NCBI GenBank assembly: GCA_024734555.1
Contig: JANPWX010000054.1
Span: forward strand, 4,190,287-4,254,286
Direction of reading: 5' to 3'
Source: Trochalopteron elliotii
Lineage: Eukaryota; Chordata; Aves; Passeriformes; Leiothrichidae
DNA: 64,000 bases
The translations under genes were made by a program, and so were the position numbers. The first letter of the stretch is position 1, and each line of letters opens with the position of its first letter. Below, piece by piece: positions 50,627 to 62,325 of the stretch. The notes beneath the pieces were generated by a model. It was given only the letters and a program-made list of their open reading frames with translations. It made no database searches and was not told where the DNA came from.

Positions 50627-51788
50627 GTAGATATGAACCTCCCATGTCCTTAAGCCACTCCCATTCAGATGACAAAGACTTTAGCAGAGAAATTCAAGGG
50701 TCTTGCCCCATGTCCTACTTAATGCCATTAAAATGGAAATGTTTCTGACTCCTACAGTTCAGCATTCCAACCTCTGCTCAAGACAGACATGTTGATTAGA
50801 TCTATTTAAGAGCTCCTTCAGTTCAAATGATCTTAATTCATCTGCTCTCTCAGTTATGTGTTCCATTTCAATAGCTTTTGAGTGAACTGTTTCTTTATGT
50901 GGCACTGTGGGCTGGGACTCAAACAGAGGCTTGCCCTAGAAGACAATCAGTAAGTGTCAGAAAGCACTACAGTGGCAGCAGCAAAGTAAAGAGGGGAAGC
51001 AAGCAGCAAACATGCAGCCTCCAAGTGCATTAGAGCCCCCACTCCTGTCATTGCCTTCTCCCATTGGCTTATACATTTAGACCTCCCCACTGCTCTCAGT
51101 TGCCAAAATGAGGAGACAGTGGTAGGAGAACAGGTCTGCTCCACTTCCTTATACATGGAAAACCATAAACCCATGATGGTTACTAAGGCATTTAAAATTA
51201 ATAAAACTAAATATACTTGGTTGAGTTAAAGGTGGCTATGCAACTTAGTAAATGAATTTATTTTGAAAAACACCCACTTTCTTTGTGTGACTGATCTGCA
51301 GATATTGTAGCAGTAGACCTCAAAGCTACAACTTCAATAAAGGCCAAGGGTTGCCCTTTTTTCACACTAGAACATTGAGCTGTCAACAGAAAGAGTGATC
51401 TGAGTTCTAGAAAAGATTCTCAGTGGTGCAGCTTTCCCTGCAAATGAGTTCTGTCAAGGATAGTGTAAGAGCCACTCTGGCATGTGAGGTTTTCTTTCCA
51501 TTACTTCAAATTGTTGTAAATCATTAACTGTCCCTGAAATGTTGCTACAGTTGCTAGGCAGAGGCAGCTAATTTATAAAACTTCCTTGTGGCAAGGAAAT
51601 CCAGATTTAGGCATTTAGAAAAAAAACCATTTAGAGCAAAGAGGGTGGGATGCAAGGAGAAAAGAGAAAATCTAAAATATACTTAACGCTATGTTTTTCT
51701 CCCAAAAAATAATTATGCCTAGTGAATTTTTGGGAATCTTAATATTATCACATATGGTACATACTTAATTGGAGGCAGCTGAACTGAC

Positions 51789-51801
51789 AATAATAATAAT
51801 A
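51789..51801. repeat. (AAT)4 trinucleotide repeat
   Basis: Four perfect AAT units plus one base; short. Confidence 0.9.
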
Positions 51802-53434
51802 TTCCAAAGTTGCTGGGTATTTTGATGTGACATCAGTAGATTTTTTTTCCCCATTTAATAGATCATTCTTATTTTATCATGTTTATCATTTTATCATGTC
51901 AAGTTCTGGCAAACAACTTATCCTACTTTTTATTTTTCTATCTAACAATGTTCCTGGCAAGTTTTTTCAAGTAGCAGGCTAGCTGATTTACTTTGCCTGG
52001 TGCCGTGTTGGGCAGTGCACCCAGCAGCTGAGGCTGTACTGCATTCATTGCTTGCACCTTGAAAAATTGCACAGCTCTGAAACTGACTCCTTTTATTGGG
52101 CTGCTGAATTGCAGATGTCTGTCATCATACAGCCCTGAGATATGGGAAGCAGAGAATTAGACTAAGAATTTGAGTGAGAAGCTGCTCTACCCTTAGAGGA
52201 GAAAAGCCATTTTCCCTGGATACATGCTGTAAGTCTTTGCTTCCCTTTTCTGAGACACACAAACTTTTGTTTGACAAATTCTATCCGATTTATTTTCTTC
52301 CTCCCTTTCTTCTATTATTTTAAGAGTGCAATGTGCAGCCAAGTTAAACTTCAGGACTCAGAAATTAGATGTCTCTCTCAATATACCAACTTTTTCACTT
52401 CCCAGCTTTTCATTCTATAGCATTACAATTGCATGTCTGACAGCTTTTTCATATTCATTTTACTGGATGTGTTCTTAAAAGAAAAAGAATTATTTTATGT
52501 CAAATATAATTGGAAGGGGGAAGGTCTCCCACAATACTCTCCACCCCACTAAATACGAAAATAAGTTATTTGTAAGTATGCCTATAATTACTTTTCCCAC
52601 AGAAATTACTATTCTTTAATTCTCTAATGACAAAACATTCCCTGAGGCTTTTCCCTATGACTTTTATCTGACTGCAAATTCTGATGGCTGGATCTTTACT
52701 GCACTTCAATAAGAAAGGTGCAGGTCTTTTTGAATAGCACCAGCCAGTGTTATTTTAACCTCATCATTTGAAACAGCCTTTCAATTGCCTGAGCTGAGAT
52801 TGTTTTGAGGTATCCACATTCTGGAGGGCTTCTCATGCTACCTATGGTGGCAGCAGTAACTGGGAAACAGAAAAAGTTGCTTAAAAATACTTTAAAATAA
52901 TTAAAGGATTGTTTAACTTATATTAAGGCCAATACCAATTCACTTGGTGCAGATTTTATATGTCAACACCTCTCTTCCCATAGGCACTGACAAACAGATG
53001 AACATAGCTGGAACAGCAATTCAGAAATACTTCAAATGTGTTAATCTGTTGATCTAGTATGTTAAGTTCCCTCTGCATCACCAGTCTGATATACCTATCT
53101 GCTGTACACTTCTTACTTTCAGCCCTTCTAGGCCTACAACCAGTCTATCAAAAAACTTCTTTTTCTGGACAAATTTAGACATGTGAAAAAAACCCTTAGG
53201 TTGAAATCTGAAATATTTCAATATTGGCTCAGAATGAAAAAGTATTTTGTTTTTGAAAAGTTGCACCTGAGGCACTGCACACCTGCCAGGGACATTCTAT
53301 CCACCAGGATGGCCAGTGTCCCTCCTTGTGTCACACACTTGCCATGCACCCAGGCCATCCTTTCTCACAGGATTAAGTGACCTACTGTGACAAGCCCTAC
53401 CATGGGACACAGTGAAAGGTAGATGTGAGGCAAA

Positions 53435-53468
53435 GGAGAACAGCTCTGGACACAGAGAGCTGTTCTCC
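53435..53468. repeat. Perfect 13-bp inverted repeat, 8-nt loop
   Basis: GGAGAACAGCTCT (53435-53447), loop GGACACAG (53448-53455), AGAGCTGTTCTCC (53456-53468). The arms are exact complements and about half G+C, so the 34-nt hairpin would be stable. With uniform base frequencies roughly 0.01 such stems are expected in the window. GAACAGCTC-type sequences resemble part of a steroid-receptor element (AGAACA half-site), present once in each arm. No known element is recognised. Confidence 0.96.
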
Positions 53469-54480
53469 CCACCTCCCTGCTACTGTGTCTCCTTTAAAAA
53501 GTACACAAAAAGTGTTAACAGATTATTTTTTCTGTGACAGGCAAGAATGATGTGACATGGCAAAATAATGTTTCACTGCAAGAACTTCCCCATCATCCTG
53601 CCTCCACCCCAGTCCTGATTAAATTCACACATACAAAGTAGCACTCTTTATATTTTCAGGTATTTTCTGTGAGCCGTTTTTATTCCTTTTATCTTCTTCC
53701 TACTTTTCCTCAGGAGCAGAGATTATTGAACTACTATTAAATATTATTTCTGGATGGAAAATAGGAAGGAAGGTTGATTTTCATTCCAGCTGAGCAAAAT
53801 CTTTTAATTTACAGAACCTCCCAAGCCACTCTAATCAATTAGAGAATACATTTATATTTTGTTTTGATCATCAACTAATTTTGATTCTTCCAGTTTGTTG
53901 ATTAAGCTCTGATTAAGTATCTGCCTCTGACAACATCTAGCCTTTAAGTGGTGTCATATCGTGAAGAATCCATTCAAAATACATTTTTTTAACTTTATAT
54001 GGCACCAATTTTGAAAACAATAGCATAAAGAACAGTAAAGAAAGAGAGCGATCAAGAGCTAGCAAACAAATCCTATTCACAACCAAAAGCTTATTTATGT
54101 GTATTGTGAATATTTCTATTTGTCTGTGGTAAATCTAGGGGTTCAGCTCAGGGATTATTGAATGGAGAAATAAGCAACTGCCTGGCATACTAATAGGGAA
54201 AATCTCCACAGGGCACTCCACCTTTTCTGTACTACAGACCAAAACAGATTTTTTCAAACAATGGCACTGTCAAGAATATGTTCACTGAATTAGCACTTTA
54301 GCTAGATATATTTTCATCAAAGAACACTCTGATTAAGCAAGCTTATCTCTATAAAAGGGCTGTATTTTAAAGGAAGACAAATTAGTTAGGATAACACATG
54401 GACTGATCCATGCCTTGCCCTATAGCATGAAGGAAATGTTAAGAACTCCAGTTTCTCCTTTTTTCCTTCTTTACTTTAAT

Positions 54481-55560
54481 CTCATCCTCATTCAGTTGCA
54501 TTCCTGATTTGTGACCTCATTTTTGTCTCTACATTTTCTTTTTTTTTTTTGTCACCAGAAAAGAAATAGGAAGGATGGAAGCATGAGGGATGTCTGATGA
54601 ATAGATCCAGAAGAAGCTCTGGACTCAGCAGGGCCCTGGCTGTCATCCTGCTGCCCATGAGACATTGAAGACCAGCAACACCAGACCCGGGATCCCATGT
54701 GAAATGTTTCCTTCTCCTCACTGCTCTTTTCTGTGCTGGGAGCTAATGCTCCAATCCTGGGAGATGCTGAGGGCCAGAAATGTGGCACCAGAGACCCGAG
54801 TTGGGCTGAACAGATCATTCAGCAGAGTTGGAACAGACACCAATGGCAGTGGGGCAGGAGTTCAGGTCCTAGAGTTTGGAATAGGGTCACATACATGGCT
54901 GAGCTCTTGAAAGGATTTCTTGATAGTGTCAAAAGGACAAGACAGACAAGTAGTACTTGTGCAGGACAGGAATGTGCTGCTTTCAAGCTGTGAAGTCCCA
55001 GCTGTATTGAATTTCTGGCTGAGAGGGGAGAAACATAAAGGAGGGGAATATTGAAAAATGCACTTCAGATCTAGAGGAACTCTGCTCTCAAATAGCAGGG
55101 CCATACTGCCACAGAAATACCTCAGGAAGAAGAGTGAATAGTTGTTAAAACCATCGAACTGCAATGAGTTCTTGGTACACTCTTTGATCATAGGGATGTA
55201 GACACCAAACTCCTGACACAGCCCAACAGACTCCTCTTCCCTGCCTCTTCCACAGTTGTCAGTTTTCCCTGTCAATTCACTCACTCAAAGACAGGTCCTA
55301 CCTACCCCATGACTGCAATGAGCACTGGGTTCCATACAAAAATGGTTCCATTCCAAATACTCTTTGATAGAGCTGAAAAAAAGAAGGAAAAGAGGAAGCT
55401 ACAGAAAGCTGATGTTAAGGGAAGACAGTTATTTTTTTGTGTAGGGTAGAAACTTACTCTTTGTTGAGGTAAAATAGGTTTTGAACACCTCTGATTAGCT
55501 GTACCTTTCTCTTTTACAGTAGTAAAATTAAAAACCAGCAATGCAAACAAAAATCACGAG
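54481..55560. other. Non-coding patch next to poly(T), possible old retrocopy
   Basis: A T12 tract (54539-54550) followed to the right by GC-richer DNA with open minus-strand frames (88 codons at 54552-54818, 140 codons at 54862-55284) would fit a minus-strand retroposed RNA whose poly(A) tail lies at the left. However, the frames match no protein I know, plus-strand frames overlap them (54665-54910, 54733-54993), and I find no target-site duplication. Alternatively the T12 plus GTCACCAG is only an acceptor-like sequence. Confidence 0.3.
54539..54550 (-). repeat. Poly(T) tract, 12 bp
   Basis: T12 followed by GTCACCAG. Low complexity, possibly a minus-strand poly(A) tail. Confidence 0.92.
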
Positions 55561-57147
55561 GTCATAGGAGCAGTCTGACACACCTGATGTAGCATATCTG
55601 CTCCATAGAGTAGCATATTCCTAAGGTACCTCTCTTTGGTCTTGTATTTTCCCATAATCTATAATTTCTGAATAAATGTAAACCGAAGACAGATTTAAAG
55701 CATTGCCTGTTTTGAGCTGGCAATAGGACCTATGTGTGAATTTACCTCTTTATCTCTGCTCTAATTATTAACATTGTGAGTTGCTTCACAATTAACCACT
55801 GTTGTAGGTGATTTTGTCACGAGGCATAAAAATATGAAAACATATTAGCTTTATATTAGCAAATATATTTATATTTATATAGCAAGATAAAATATAAATA
55901 GCAATAGATCATGGTTTTGTCATATTAACAGAAAGTAAAAATAAATCTTAAGTTTTCTGATTCCTTTTCCCCTAAAAAATCTTAGACCTATGTGGAAAAT
56001 ATTTACATTCATCCCTACTAATGGAGAGCCGTAATTTTTCTCTGGTTGCACAGTCTGGAGAAGAGAGCTGGTCTATTAAGCAAGTGATATTGCTTGAAAT
56101 ACTACCAATTATATATTGACCCAGGCTAACAAATCCATCCATATTACATGCAACCAAAACTCCCATCTGCTCAGGCAGTGAGAAAAAGCTCTGTGAGATG
56201 TTCCCTTCTTGGTGTCAAGGATGCCATCCTGATGCCAAGATACATTATTTGTTTTATGCTGCAGATGCCACCTTGAGAAGTTCAGTCATGCCCACCGAGC
56301 TCTACATCCATGTTTCCTACAGGGTTTAACATGGCAGATTCTATAAACATTCCTTGGGTCTGGTAGTTCTCCTATCTCTCATATCCAAGCCCTCAGATCC
56401 CTAGTACAGGGAACACTGTAAGTAAACACCATGCCTACAACAAGTCTGTCTCAAAGGAGAAAAGTACTTTTTCCAGGGCATCCCAGTTGTGACTACCATC
56501 CATCCCTACTTCTGACTGTGGAATAGCTAATTTAAGACAGACTGAATGAAAAAGAAGACCTGTAAATAATATCTCATTCATTAACTGTTGCCTAAATGTT
56601 AACTGCTATTTAGCAGAACATGAGAGGCTGGATTGTACTTTCCACTACTGTTTGGACTTTTCCAGTAAAAACTTGGCTTTCAGGAAACCATGCCTTCTGC
56701 AACTAAACTGTTCTCTAAAGGCTGCACAGAGACTATTACATGTGCTCAGGTAACAATGACAGATTTCAGTCTACTGCAGTTAAAATATTTCACTTCAAAC
56801 ACGCTTTTAGACAGAATGCCAATGTATGTCATAATCAACTTCAAGCTCATGCTGAGTAGATTCTAGTCTTTGCTAGTCCTCCTGAGGACCAGGTTAGCCA
56901 CTTCTCACAACAAGGAGTTTCCATTTAAGTGTATCAGCCTTTCAAATCTCAACCAGTAGCTACTATATGAGACAACAGAGACAGTAAGCACGTTGTTTCT
57001 GTGGGTGTATTCACACCAGTCAGGCCACTCTGGGTGTGCTTTCCTGTTAGTTTGAAGCTGTGGATTTGCAAAACATCAAAGCCTAAATTGTCAGTCCAAC
57101 TAAATGTTCATGAACAACATTCAGTCCAAATACGAATAACACAACAA

Positions 57148-57172
57148 TATTATGAATGATCAATTCATAATA
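57148..57172. repeat. A/T-rich 10-bp inverted repeat followed by direct repeats
   Basis: TATTATGAAT (57148-57157), loop GATCA, ATTCATAATA (57163-57172). It is followed by ATAATCAATT twice (about 57170-57190). Low complexity makes it less surprising. Confidence 0.9.
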
Positions 57173-58502
57173 ATCAATTAATAATCAATTCTATTTGCCA
57201 GGCTTGATGACGACAAACTTTTTGTTCCCATTAAAACAATTTTGTATGTTCTGCTATATCCCATATTTTGTGTTAAATTATATGCGTTTTGCAGGCCAGA
57301 TAAGAAATCTAGTGAAATCACATAATGCTGATCTCATGGCAAAAGACCAAGTATCGTCTCAATTATAAGTAGTTTGCCTATAAAAAGACATTATTGAGAG
57401 GCTAGAGCTAGGATTTTTTTAATGTGTTTACATGTAGAACAATAGAAACTGATAGTGTCATCTGGCCATTCAAGCAGGGAACATCCAGTGGAACAATCAG
57501 GGAAGTTTTCAAAAAGACAAGAGGTGTGAGGGGAAGCACTGGATCCCTTTACCGATACCAGCATGACAGCTTTAATAGTGGGAAGCTGTTTAGCTGATCT
57601 CACATTATGCTGTGGGGACTCTCCTCTTTTTACACATATCCAGGGGAATGTGTCAGAAAGTGTCTCCACAGGCCTAATTCTATGATGTGGATTTTGACAC
57701 AGATGCTGTTCATAGGCACAAAAGTAAAAGCTCCATAAAATCTGAAGGAAGCAGAGTTTAAATTGAATCTAAATAGGCTCCAGCACAGTAAAAACAAAGG
57801 CATTTCTTAAAATCAAGTTTTCTTTTCAATCCCCTTGATAGTTTGTACTTGCATTTTACTATGCAATTTTGCTGATCAAGCACTCTTAAAATAAGGCAGG
57901 TTTTAAGTGCAGGTTCCTATCTTCTAAAGATGAAACAATAGAAATTGGAGATGACTAACAATCAGTTACTCACCTTTGCTGTAATTATGGTATTTGGCCA
58001 GTAACTTTTATGGAGCTAGGTTAGAATTTATTGCTCATCTGAGATAACTGCTTCTTTTATATGAACTTTCTGAGGTTGCACTGGCCATTCAAAGGCATAG
58101 CAAATTTCCCAGGTGCCTATTTAAGAATATAAAGATATCAAAAACTGGGTAATTCATGGAACTGTTTATAGGAAACCCAGGCTTTTAACCCAGTACAAAA
58201 TAGTATACTGGCTCTACCTTGAATGGTGTGAAAAGCAGCTCATCCACAATTCAATCATAGATGTGATTTTAAAAGTTGTAAAGAAAAAAGCAAATCTATG
58301 AAAGAAGAGAATGTCTGATTCTCTTACAGTGACACAGAAATATGACAGTATTATTAAGAAAAGATGGTAATTCCAAGCATTACATAAGGAGAGCAAAATC
58401 TGACTACCAATCAGTAGAGAAAGCAGAAAATTAATATCTTAATTCACCAGCACTCCTTGCATGATTTCACTAGAACTGTACTTACCACTTCAGCAGGAGT
58501 TG

Positions 58503-58520
58503 CTGCTGTGCACACAGCAG
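58503..58520. repeat. 18-bp interrupted palindrome
   Basis: CTGCTGTG, CA, CACAGCAG: exact 8-bp arms. Chance-level length. Confidence 0.9.
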
Positions 58521-60005
58521 ATGCCAAGTCTGCTTGCTGCTCCATGGAGGGTGAAAGTTATTGGAAGAACTGACAAAGTATTTCCACAGAACAGTGCACA
58601 ACATGACCCAGTCAAAGTCCAAATCTGATCACTGAATCATCCTGAACCCACTAGAAATATGCAGAAGGCTCTCAAGAGCAAACATGAGTTTTTTTCTAAG
58701 TACAAACTGAAGGCAAACTTTAAAAATGAGAAACAAACAATAAGCATAAGAGCACTTAGAAATGAAGATCTTACTGTGGTTTTGGTGAATAAATCCTCCT
58801 AGGCTCGGTTTAATCCTGACTCAGTCACCTTCTGGGTTTTAGCAGATGCTAAACAAGTTGCACTTGTCACGTTGTCTGTCCCTGTTCCTTCCAGCAGTCT
58901 GCACTGTGCCACTGGTGCTCCTGTTGCTGGGCTCCTCTCCCTGTGTGCCCCTGTGCTCTGGGAGCTGCTTTCCCAACAGCATTTTCAACAGCTCAAAGGG
59001 CAGAAGAGTGTCTGTTCCTCTCCAAGCAGTCGCTCATCTCACAGACATTTCCTTTCTGAAAAAAACCCATACAAATAAATAAAATACATATTGAGCACCA
59101 TGGTATGGAAAAGAACTCTTCAATATAAGTACATTTTTCTGTATGTTTTCCAACATTTCTTTTTATCTCAGAGGTTCTTTAAATTTCTAAATAATTGAAT
59201 TTGTGATGATTTTAATTAAAACAATAAAACTCTCTATATATAGCTATCTCAGTGATCATTAAAAATGAAATAAAGATACTGAAGAACCCACAATTTTTTT
59301 GTGTACTGGTACTTTATTCCTTGCTAATGGCAAGCTCATGCAGAGATGTATGATGGAAAGGAAACTTATCCGAACTGCTAATTATTAGTACTCAAAATTT
59401 TCTTATATTGCCACAGAGACCTGATTTGGCATCTTTATATCTTAATTAAACAATAATTTAGGAAAAAAATTATTTATTATCCCCTATAACCTGTCTGATC
59501 ATGGTTTATAGTATTGAAATTTGCTTTGGTCCACCACCAGTGGAATTGTTCCACAAAATCCATATAAAACATTTTATTGGTAGAGAATACAGATTTCATA
59601 TAGCAGCTGTGATTGAGTGCAGACACTAAATGTTTAGGAGGAAATACTATTCTTAAAAAATGTTTAGCAAGATGTCCTCTGGCAAGAAAACCCTTTCATT
59701 CACCTCCTTATCACCTCTGCCCCACCACTGCTGTTCCTCCAGGTTTTGTGAAGATCCACACCTGAACAAGTAAGAGATTCAAACCAGTGCCACCACTGAG
59801 AGCAAGGCAGGCAGGCTTTGGTCATCAGCCTTTATTTGACAGATGACAAGTTAACAATTAACACATGCACACATTAGAAGCACCTGCAGAAATGCTGCCT
59901 CTCTAGAGATGGAGACTTGCTTGGAGTATTGGGGCAGGAGAGAAGGCTTAGGAAACAGAGAGAGTGAAGTCTGAAAGGAAATGGGCTTCAAGCTTGCTCC
60001 TGCTA

Positions 60006-60042
60006 CTGTGTAACAACAGCACACACTGCTGTTGCTGTGTAA
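60006..60042. repeat. 21-nt hairpin exactly flanked by 8-bp direct repeats
   Basis: CTGTGTAA (60006-60013), then inverted repeat CAACAGCA (60014-60021), loop CACAC, TGCTGTTG (60027-60034), then CTGTGTAA again (60035-60042). Inverted termini beginning CA and ending TG, bordered by an 8-bp duplication, have the geometry of a hAT-superfamily insertion, but 21 bp is far smaller than any known non-autonomous element. It could be a deletion remnant or a coincidence in TG/CA-rich sequence. Confidence 0.9.
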
Positions 60043-60404
60043 GGCTGTTCAACATAGAAATCACTGTTAGAGTGCAAGGTTAAAGTCCCTGTTTTTGAGG
60101 CCGTAGTGCTGTAACACTACTGCTCATGGCAGGAGGTACTATATTATTGGAGCAACTGGTATAGCTGGAAAGAGTAAGTCCATTTTCCCTGTACCTTATT
60201 ACTTCTCAGGTGGAATAATGTCCTTAAATCATATCCATTCTCATCCTCTTCTTCTTCTCCTCTTATTTCCAGCTTTTAGGCTGTCATTTTGATGCCCTTT
60301 TCCCTCCTCTCCCTGAAACAGGGCTTCTGGCTTTAAATCTCCAAAATATTGTCTTATAGTCATCTAACAATTAAATAAGCTACCAGATTTAGAATGCAGT
60401 TACT

Positions 60405-60492
60405 ATAATCCATTACTTTCAGAACATCTATAAGACTTGGATGATTACCTCCAGTTATCCCTTCCAATCACAACTATTTTATGATTCTATGG
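60405..60492 (+). mobile_element. CR1 LINE, 3'-terminal fragment (sense)
   Basis: The segment ends TATTTTATGATTCTATGG, matching the CR1 3' terminus (ATTCTATGATTCTATG). Just upstream are GACTTGGATGATTACCTCC and TTATCCCTTCCAATCACAAC, corresponding to the conserved GGATGATCTCC-type and GGTCCCTTCCAACC-type segments. The 5' boundary is uncertain; weaker similarity may extend to about 60330. It is non-coding, 5'-truncated and diverged. Its 3' end faces that of the copy at 61960-62325. Confidence 0.8.
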
Positions 60493-61959
60493 TTGTAATG
60501 CATAATCTTAAAAATTCACGAATCAAGACATTCTGTCTGCTGAGAAAAGAGAGAATGCTAGCAGATCTAAACAATTCCATTGGCTTTGCCATTCCTTTTT
60601 AGGGCTCTCGACACTACTGTTGAGGGAATTCCCCACAACTGGAAGGAGTAGATGCCTGGCAGACAGAAAAATCAGTTAATCATCTTGGTTTTATACTCAG
60701 TCTTTAAAGGTTTTCCAAATTTTTGTCTCCTTTAAAAAACCAAAGCCTCTCAGAGAAATACATTTTTGTTTGGGTGGTTGGCAGAAGGGCTGCTGAATTA
60801 AGCTGAGAAATCATGCACTGGGTTCCAGTGAAAACAAACTGAGCCCCTTAATTGATGCAAACTGATTTGGGGATCACTAAATATGTAATGACCAGAATCA
60901 GATTATTTTGGACCATGGCCATGATGTTCCCTACCGTTGATGCAGTCCTCTGAGCAGATTGCTGAATTACTGCTGTTCACAGCAAACACTGAAAAACAAC
61001 TTCTCAGCTTTACTGGTCATATGCTCAGGAATCTCACTACCTCCAGCACAGGGCAAGCAATGAGAATTGGTTATTTATCAGGGGTTTTGATGAAGGGAAA
61101 ATGCAGTGCTTCTGGGTTTTTTTCTGGATTAAACTTAAAAAGCCGAGCTTTTCCATTGTTGTTTGTTTTTCTCTTAGAGGAGTCATTAAAACTGATTGCT
61201 CTGGCTGATTTACAAGAACTCAGGTTAAGACAATAAAAAAAACTAAAATGCTTACTGAGAGGATAATGCAATTTGCTTTTCTAGTTATATCATTGCAGGT
61301 GGGCACAGCTCTAAGTCTGAGCATTCGCATAGAAAATATCCTCAAAGCATCATGTTAATAGACAATAGAAAACAGTCAGAACAGTTTTCACAGAAAAGAT
61401 AATTCCTGGAGGCAGAATATTTGCTAGTGAAATGGAATAAATTAACTTTTTAAATTAACACTATGTGACTTTTACAGATATTACAGACTAACTAACCCAT
61501 TCACCTAGAGTTAAAAATAGTTTGCTAATTATAGGAAGAACAAACTAGATTAACCCTCTATGCCATCAGGAAATTTCATTACTCAAAAGTCACAAAATAT
61601 AAAGCAAAAGAAACCATATGATCTGAGATGAGAATTTCTATCCCATTCCTCAACATAATACAAATGTGCATAATGGCAATCCTTTTCAAACTGACAGTAC
61701 TTTATTGTAAATCAAACCCACACACATCTCTCCAACAAATACTCCAAAAAAATCCTTATTATTTTAAAACAAATGATCCAGCAATCAGCAGTGCCTGAGG
61801 GGAAGGTGGCAGAGAATACTTGACCTGCTTGACTAGAGCTGCATAGCCTGTGACAAAATTTGTTATTACAGCTGCATTTTCAACACTGGAATATGAAAGT
61901 CACTCTGTTGTGGATGCTTGGTGTAGTTTTCCCCTCTCTTTAGGCTCTTACTGCTAAAT
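60493..61959. other. Spacer between two tail-to-tail CR1 copies
   Basis: No gene is supported. A 99-codon plus frame at 60937-61236 has a reasonably protein-like composition but no recognised domain and no splice or promoter context; a minus frame at 61071-61271 overlaps it. The rest is A/T-rich. Confidence 0.55.
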
Positions 61960-62325
61960 CCTAGGAAGGAGTCAGAAAGACTCAAATGGATCATCTGGTG
62001 CATCCACCCGCCCCAAATCAACTAAAGCATTTCTGACAGATGGTTCTGTAACCACTCTAAAAACCTCCAGCCTCCCCAGCCTCTATATGCAATCTATTCT
62101 AGTCCTTAATTATCTTTGTCACTGGAGCATTCTTTCTACAAAGCTCCTCCTAAATCTGCTTTTGTTCCAGTTAAAGCATATTACTTTTTGCCTCACAACT
62201 TGAAGAGAACAGTTTGTTCCTCTTCCTCCTTGCAGAAACTTTTAAAATATTTAAAGCCTGCTGTATCTCTCAGATTTTTCAGCTAAAATCCAGTTCCTTC
62301 CATTTTTCCTCACAGGCCAGTATAA
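61960..62325 (-). mobile_element. CR1 LINE, old diverged copy (antisense), about 365 bp
   Basis: Read on the plus strand, CR1 antisense landmarks appear in the right order: GGATCATCTGGT (61988-61999), AAAACCTCCAG (62060-62070), CTATTCTAGTCC (62095-62106, for the usual CTGTTCCAGTGC), CTCCTCCTAAATCTGCTTTT (62143-62162), GCTAAAATCCAGTTCC (62282-62297) and TCCTCACAGGCCAG (about 62307-62320). Many substitutions indicate an old insertion. The terminal ATTCTATG repeats are not recognisable at the left end. The region is the CR1 3' part with no intact frame. Confidence 0.85.

Larger units (their letters stand above)
46201..54480. other. Non-coding A/T-rich DNA
   Basis: No gene is supported. The longest frame is 126 codons plus at 46701-47081, with an opposing minus frame at 46691-46900 and no domain. 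Frames of about 105 codons at 47795-48115 (plus) and 49223-49540 (minus) are similar. Between about 51.2 and 53.0 kb no ATG-started frame reaches 60 codons. Holds (TATT)n at 49133, (AAT)n at 51789, and hairpins at 50606 and 53435. Confidence 0.65.
55561..60404. other. Non-coding A/T-rich DNA
   Basis: No gene is supported; frames are at most 92 codons (57391-57669, minus). Contains an A/T-rich inverted repeat at 57148-57172, an 18-bp interrupted palindrome at 58503-58520, and the flanked hairpin at 60006-60042. A TTC/TCC-rich polypyrimidine stretch lies at about 60238-60270. Confidence 0.65.

Noticed and set aside
57655..57692. CTAATTCTATGATG resembling a CR1 terminus
   Set aside because: Upstream sequence does not follow the CR1 3' region.
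60937..61236. 99-codon plus-strand frame with protein-like composition
   Set aside because: No family resemblance, no splice or start context, overlapped by a minus-strand frame.
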